Positions 5,155 to 7,391 of a stretch of DNA of 7,391 nt are shown piece after piece. The translations under genes and the position numbers were made by a program. Below the pieces are notes generated by a model. The model did not search any database, was not told the DNA's origin, and worked only from the letters and a program-made list of their open reading frames with translations. This DNA comes from Bifidobacterium breve (lineage in GTDB: Bacteria; Actinomycetota; Actinomycetes; Mycobacteriales; Mycobacteriaceae), in contig CAMCWJ010000145.1 of the NCBI GenBank assembly GCA_945882475.1, positions 1 to 7,391 on the forward strand, written 5' to 3'. The stretch's first letter is position 1, and the number at the start of each line of letters is the position of its first letter.

Positions 5155-6816
5155 TCAGTCGCGTAACTCGAAGCACTCCACGGCCACCTGCTGCTGCGGC
5201 TGTGGGTGCCCGCGATCGGCAACCGGCCGCAGCCGCCGGGGCCACCAGGCCCCGAAGTCGTCCGGAGCCCCGTCGAATACCCCGCCGGACGGGTCGTCGA
5301 CGCCGTCGCGACGCACCAGGTCCTGCTCGGGCCGATAGATCTGCCGGACCACCAGTGCCATCAAGCACAGGACCGCCAGGTCGCGCAGCAGCACGGTGGT
5401 GGTGAACCACTGCTCGGGAAGGCCCTTGTTCTGTTCACCGAACAGATAGAGCATCCGCGGCACCCACACCAGGGCGTCAATCGTCATCCAGGCGAGCAGG
5501 ATCCGGCGGTGCGGAAGTGCCAGCACCGCCAGGGGCACCAGCCAGAGCGAAAACTGCGGACTCCAGACCTTGTTGACCAGAAGGAAAGCGGCGACCACCA
5601 GAAAAGCCAGTTGCGCCACCCGCGGCCGGCGCGGCGCGGTCAGCGCGACGTAACCGATTGCGCCGCAACACAACAGCATCAACACCGCGACGACGCCGTT
5701 GAGCACCACCGGGGGCTCCCAGAACCCCAGACCCGGGTCGAAGCCCTGCCAGCCGGTGAAGGATCTGACGACGTTGTAGAGCGAATCCATGTCCTGCTCG
5801 CGCCTGGTGTTGAGCCGGAAGAACTCCGACCAGCCGCGCGGATAGGCCAGCATCACCGGCAGATTGACCGCCAGCCAGGCCGCCACCGCCACCCCGGCGG
5901 TGCGCGCGGCGTCGCGGAGACGGCCGGTGCGCACTCCGAGCAACAGCAGGGGCAGCAGCAGCAACGCCGGATAGAGCTTGGCCGAGACTCCCAATCCGAT
6001 GAGGACACCGGCGAGCACGGGCCGACGGCGCGCCCATGCCAGCATCCCGCCGAGCGCCAAACCCGTTGCCAGCGCATCGAAATTGGTGAAGGCCTGGAAG
6101 ATCAGGATCGGCGATGCGGCCACCAGTGCGGCGTCCCAGATCCGTCGGCCGGCCAGCATCGCGGTGGCCCACACCGTCGCCAGCCACGCCAGCGCCAGCC
6201 CGAAGGCGGCAATGTTGAAGAACATGACCACCTCGGCCACACCGGACAACACCGGCCAACGGGTCGACTTCGCCACGGCGGTGTAGGTCTTCGCCAGTGT
6301 CATCGACACGTACTGGTAGAGCCCGGTGAGCACCGGATATTCCATGTGGCGCACCGCGGTCGTGCCGTCGTATCGGGTTTGCGGGCGGCCGGACGAGTCC
6401 AGTTCCAGCCAGCTTGATTTGTACGGAAACTTGCCCTGGCTCAACAACTCTGCGCCGTAGAGGGGCACGGTGTCGGAATAGCAGAGTTCGTAGTAGGCAC
6501 GCTGATTTTGCCAATTCGCCACCCGCTGATCAGGTGTGCCGGTGCCGGTGGTCTGCAGGCACGGCGCCTTCGTCGACCAGCCCAGCGCCAGGAACACCAG
6601 GGCGATGACGAACATCACCCGCAGCGGCGTGAGGACCCGGGTGCGGCCAATCAATGCGTGCCGACCGACCGGTCCCCCGACGACCTCCGACAGCGCCGCA
6701 CCCATCACGTCGGTGCGACTCGGCAGATCGCGATCGTCGGCGCTGCGCAGGTCCGCCGCCGCTGCGCCGGGCGCAACCCACCCGGGGTCGGTGGCGTCGT
6801 CGGGGGGCAGGGTCAC
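5155..6816 (-). CDS. Polytopic membrane glycosyltransferase, GT87/DUF2029 type (Rv0051-like)
   Basis: This is a 553-residue integral membrane protein matching my memory of M. tuberculosis Rv0051. A polar N-terminus of about 60 residues precedes the first membrane segment (66-80). A long extracytoplasmic loop follows (about 85-185: YSDTVPLYGAELLSQGKFPYK, MEYPVLTGLYQY). Many hydrophobic segments lie at roughly 192-220, 229-260, 266-297, 305-325, 370-393, 401-434, 438-460 and 473-492, and the C-terminal tail is polar. NFDALATGLAL, SAKLYPALLL and SPQFSLWLVPLAVLALP resemble GT87 polyprenyl-phosphate-mannose-dependent transferases (PimE relatives). The family is therefore likely, but donor and acceptor are unknown. 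The start is GTG at 6816, overlapping the ponA1 stop as GTGA. Upstream bases are C-rich with no Shine-Dalgarno sequence, which suggests translational coupling to ponA1. A role in cell-envelope glycan synthesis is inferred. Confidence 0.85.
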   Translation of the reverse strand: MTLPPDDATDPGWVAPGAAAADLRSADDRDLPSRTDVMGAALSEVVGGPVGRHALIGRTRVLTPLRVMFVIALVFLALGWSTKAPCLQTTGTGTPDQRVANWQNQRAYYELCYSDTVPLYGAELLSQGKFPYKSSWLELDSSGRPQTRYDGTTAVRHMEYPVLTGLYQYVSMTLAKTYTAVAKSTRWPVLSGVAEVVMFFNIAAFGLALAWLATVWATAMLAGRRIWDAALVAASPILIFQAFTNFDALATGLALGGMLAWARRRPVLAGVLIGLGVSAKLYPALLLLPLLLLGVRTGRLRDAARTAGVAVAAWLAVNLPVMLAYPRGWSEFFRLNTRREQDMDSLYNVVRSFTGWQGFDPGLGFWEPPVVLNGVVAVLMLLCCGAIGYVALTAPRRPRVAQLAFLVVAAFLLVNKVWSPQFSLWLVPLAVLALPHRRILLAWMTIDALVWVPRMLYLFGEQNKGLPEQWFTTTVLLRDLAVLCLMALVVRQIYRPEQDLVRRDGVDDPSGGVFDGAPDDFGAWWPRRLRPVADRGHPQPQQQVAVECFELRD

Positions 6817-7391
6817 GGAGGCGGCGGGAGGGGCGGCGGCGCGTTCGGGTCGATCGGCGGACCCGGCGGCGGGACGACCGGAGGCGGCTCAGGTGCCGGC
6901 GGAGGCGGCGGGAAGCCGGGCGGCGGGGGCGGTGGCGGCGGTAAGCCGGGCGGCGGCGGGAACACCGGGATGGTGATGCCGGGCAGCACCTCGATACCGG
7001 TCGGCGGCGGGGGCGGTGGAGGCGGCGGCGGCGGAATGAACTCCTGATTTGGCTGCCCGAACGGCACCTGGGGCACTGGTTGCGGACGTACGGCACCCGG
7101 TGGTGGCGGCGGGGGGGCCGGAACACCCGCGTAGCCGCCCACCTCGGTGGGCGTCGGGAACGACTCGAAGTCGGTGCCCTGCAGGGCGCCGTCCATGGTC
7201 GCCTTCCAGATGTCCGCGGGTAGCCCCGAGCCGTAGACCGGGCCGCCCCAACTGTTCACCAGTGGCTTGTCACCCTTGACCGTGCCCACCCATACCGCCG
7301 TGGACAGCGACGGGGTGAACCCGACCATCCAGGCGTCGCGGTTGGCTCCGGTGTCGCCGAGTTGATGGGTTCCGGTCTTGGCCGCCGATGC
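6813..7391 (-). CDS. ponA1: Penicillin-binding protein PonA1, C-terminal part
   Basis: Partial: the gene enters from the right edge and only its last 192 residues are here. PonA1 is a bifunctional class A PBP (glycosyltransferase plus DD-transpeptidase) that builds peptidoglycan outside the membrane. The fragment opens with AAKTGTHQLGDTGANRDAWMVGF, where KTGT (7368-7379) is the third conserved transpeptidase box. The end of the domain follows (STAVWVGTVKGDKPLVNSWGGPVYGSGLPADIWKATMD). From about 7130 to the stop the protein is a proline-rich, low-complexity tail with runs of up to eleven or twelve prolines, ending PLPPPP. Such a tail is known for mycobacterial PonA1. The SxxK and SxN boxes and the glycosyltransferase domain are outside the window. 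The stop TGA overlaps the GTG of the next gene. Confidence 0.93.
   Translation of the reverse strand, partial: ASAAKTGTHQLGDTGANRDAWMVGFTPSLSTAVWVGTVKGDKPLVNSWGGPVYGSGLPADIWKATMDGALQGTDFESFPTPTEVGGYAGVPAPPPPPPGAVRPQPVPQVPFGQPNQEFIPPPPPPPPPPPTGIEVLPGITIPVFPPPPGLPPPPPPPPGFPPPPPAPEPPPVVPPPGPPIDPNAPPPLPPPP
6817..7120. repeat. Low-complexity CCG/GGC tract encoding the PonA1 proline-rich tail
   Basis: About 300 bases dominated by CCG/CCC triplets on the minus strand encode blocks of polyproline separated by short spacers (GIEVLPGITIPVF, GLP, GF, APE, VVP). The longest pure block is at about 7002-7034. On the plus strand it reads as glycine-rich and can look like a spurious PGRS-type protein. Confidence 0.75.

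Noticed and set aside
5206..6417. Long plus-strand frame of 403 codons rich in His, Arg and Gln
   Set aside because: It lies fully antisense to the GT87-like membrane gene, whose hydrophobic pattern and family match are clear.
6508..7047. Plus-strand glycine-rich frame resembling a PE-PGRS protein
   Set aside because: It is the reverse complement of the PonA1 proline tail and has no PE domain; the minus-strand frame has the KTG box and known context.
1..7391. CRISPR array, tRNA, rRNA or insertion sequence
   Set aside because: I saw no regularly spaced repeats, no tRNA-like cloverleaf and no transposase in either strand.

Overview
The window is chromosomal DNA from an actinobacterium, almost certainly a Mycobacterium (nontuberculous, Mycolicibacterium-like). 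The evidence is high G+C, proteins that match my memory of M. tuberculosis PonA1, Rv0051, RpsF, Ssb, RpsR1, RplI and DnaB closely, and the same gene order as the mycobacterial ponA1-Rv0051-rpsF-ssb-rpsR-rplI-dnaB locus. All supported genes lie on the minus strand, so the genetic order runs from the right end (7391) to the left end (1).

Layout in transcription order. At 7391-6813 is the C-terminal end of the bifunctional penicillin-binding protein PonA1; the KTG box of the transpeptidase is visible and is followed by a long proline-rich tail. Its stop overlaps the GTG start of a polytopic membrane protein of the GT87/DUF2029 mannosyltransferase type (6816-5155). After a 112-base leader with a GC-rich hairpin comes the ribosomal/replication cluster rpsF (5042-4752), ssb (4643-4125), rpsR (4075-3818) and rplI (3787-3329), closed by a strong hairpin terminator at 3270-3314. 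A gene-free stretch of about 500 bases (2832-3328) then precedes dnaB (2831-198), the replicative helicase. The last 197 bases hold no supported gene.

The most notable element is a 417-residue intein inside the Walker A loop of DnaB, between the Lys and the Ser of GMGKS. It begins with Ala instead of Cys or Ser and carries the Trp/Cys/Thr signature of a class 3 intein. It also has a LAGLIDADG homing endonuclease into which a segment with two four-cysteine, zinc-finger-like clusters is inserted. The second known mycobacterial DnaB intein site (RESG) is empty. Until splicing occurs the helicase P-loop is split, so DnaB activity depends on the intein.

The genes join cell-wall synthesis (PonA1, possible mannosyltransferase) with core replication and translation functions (SSB, DnaB, S6, S18, L9). 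This is a conserved housekeeping neighbourhood. The intein is the only mobile element I can support. Compared with M. tuberculosis as I recall it, the small genes Rv0052 and Rv0057 are missing from their positions.
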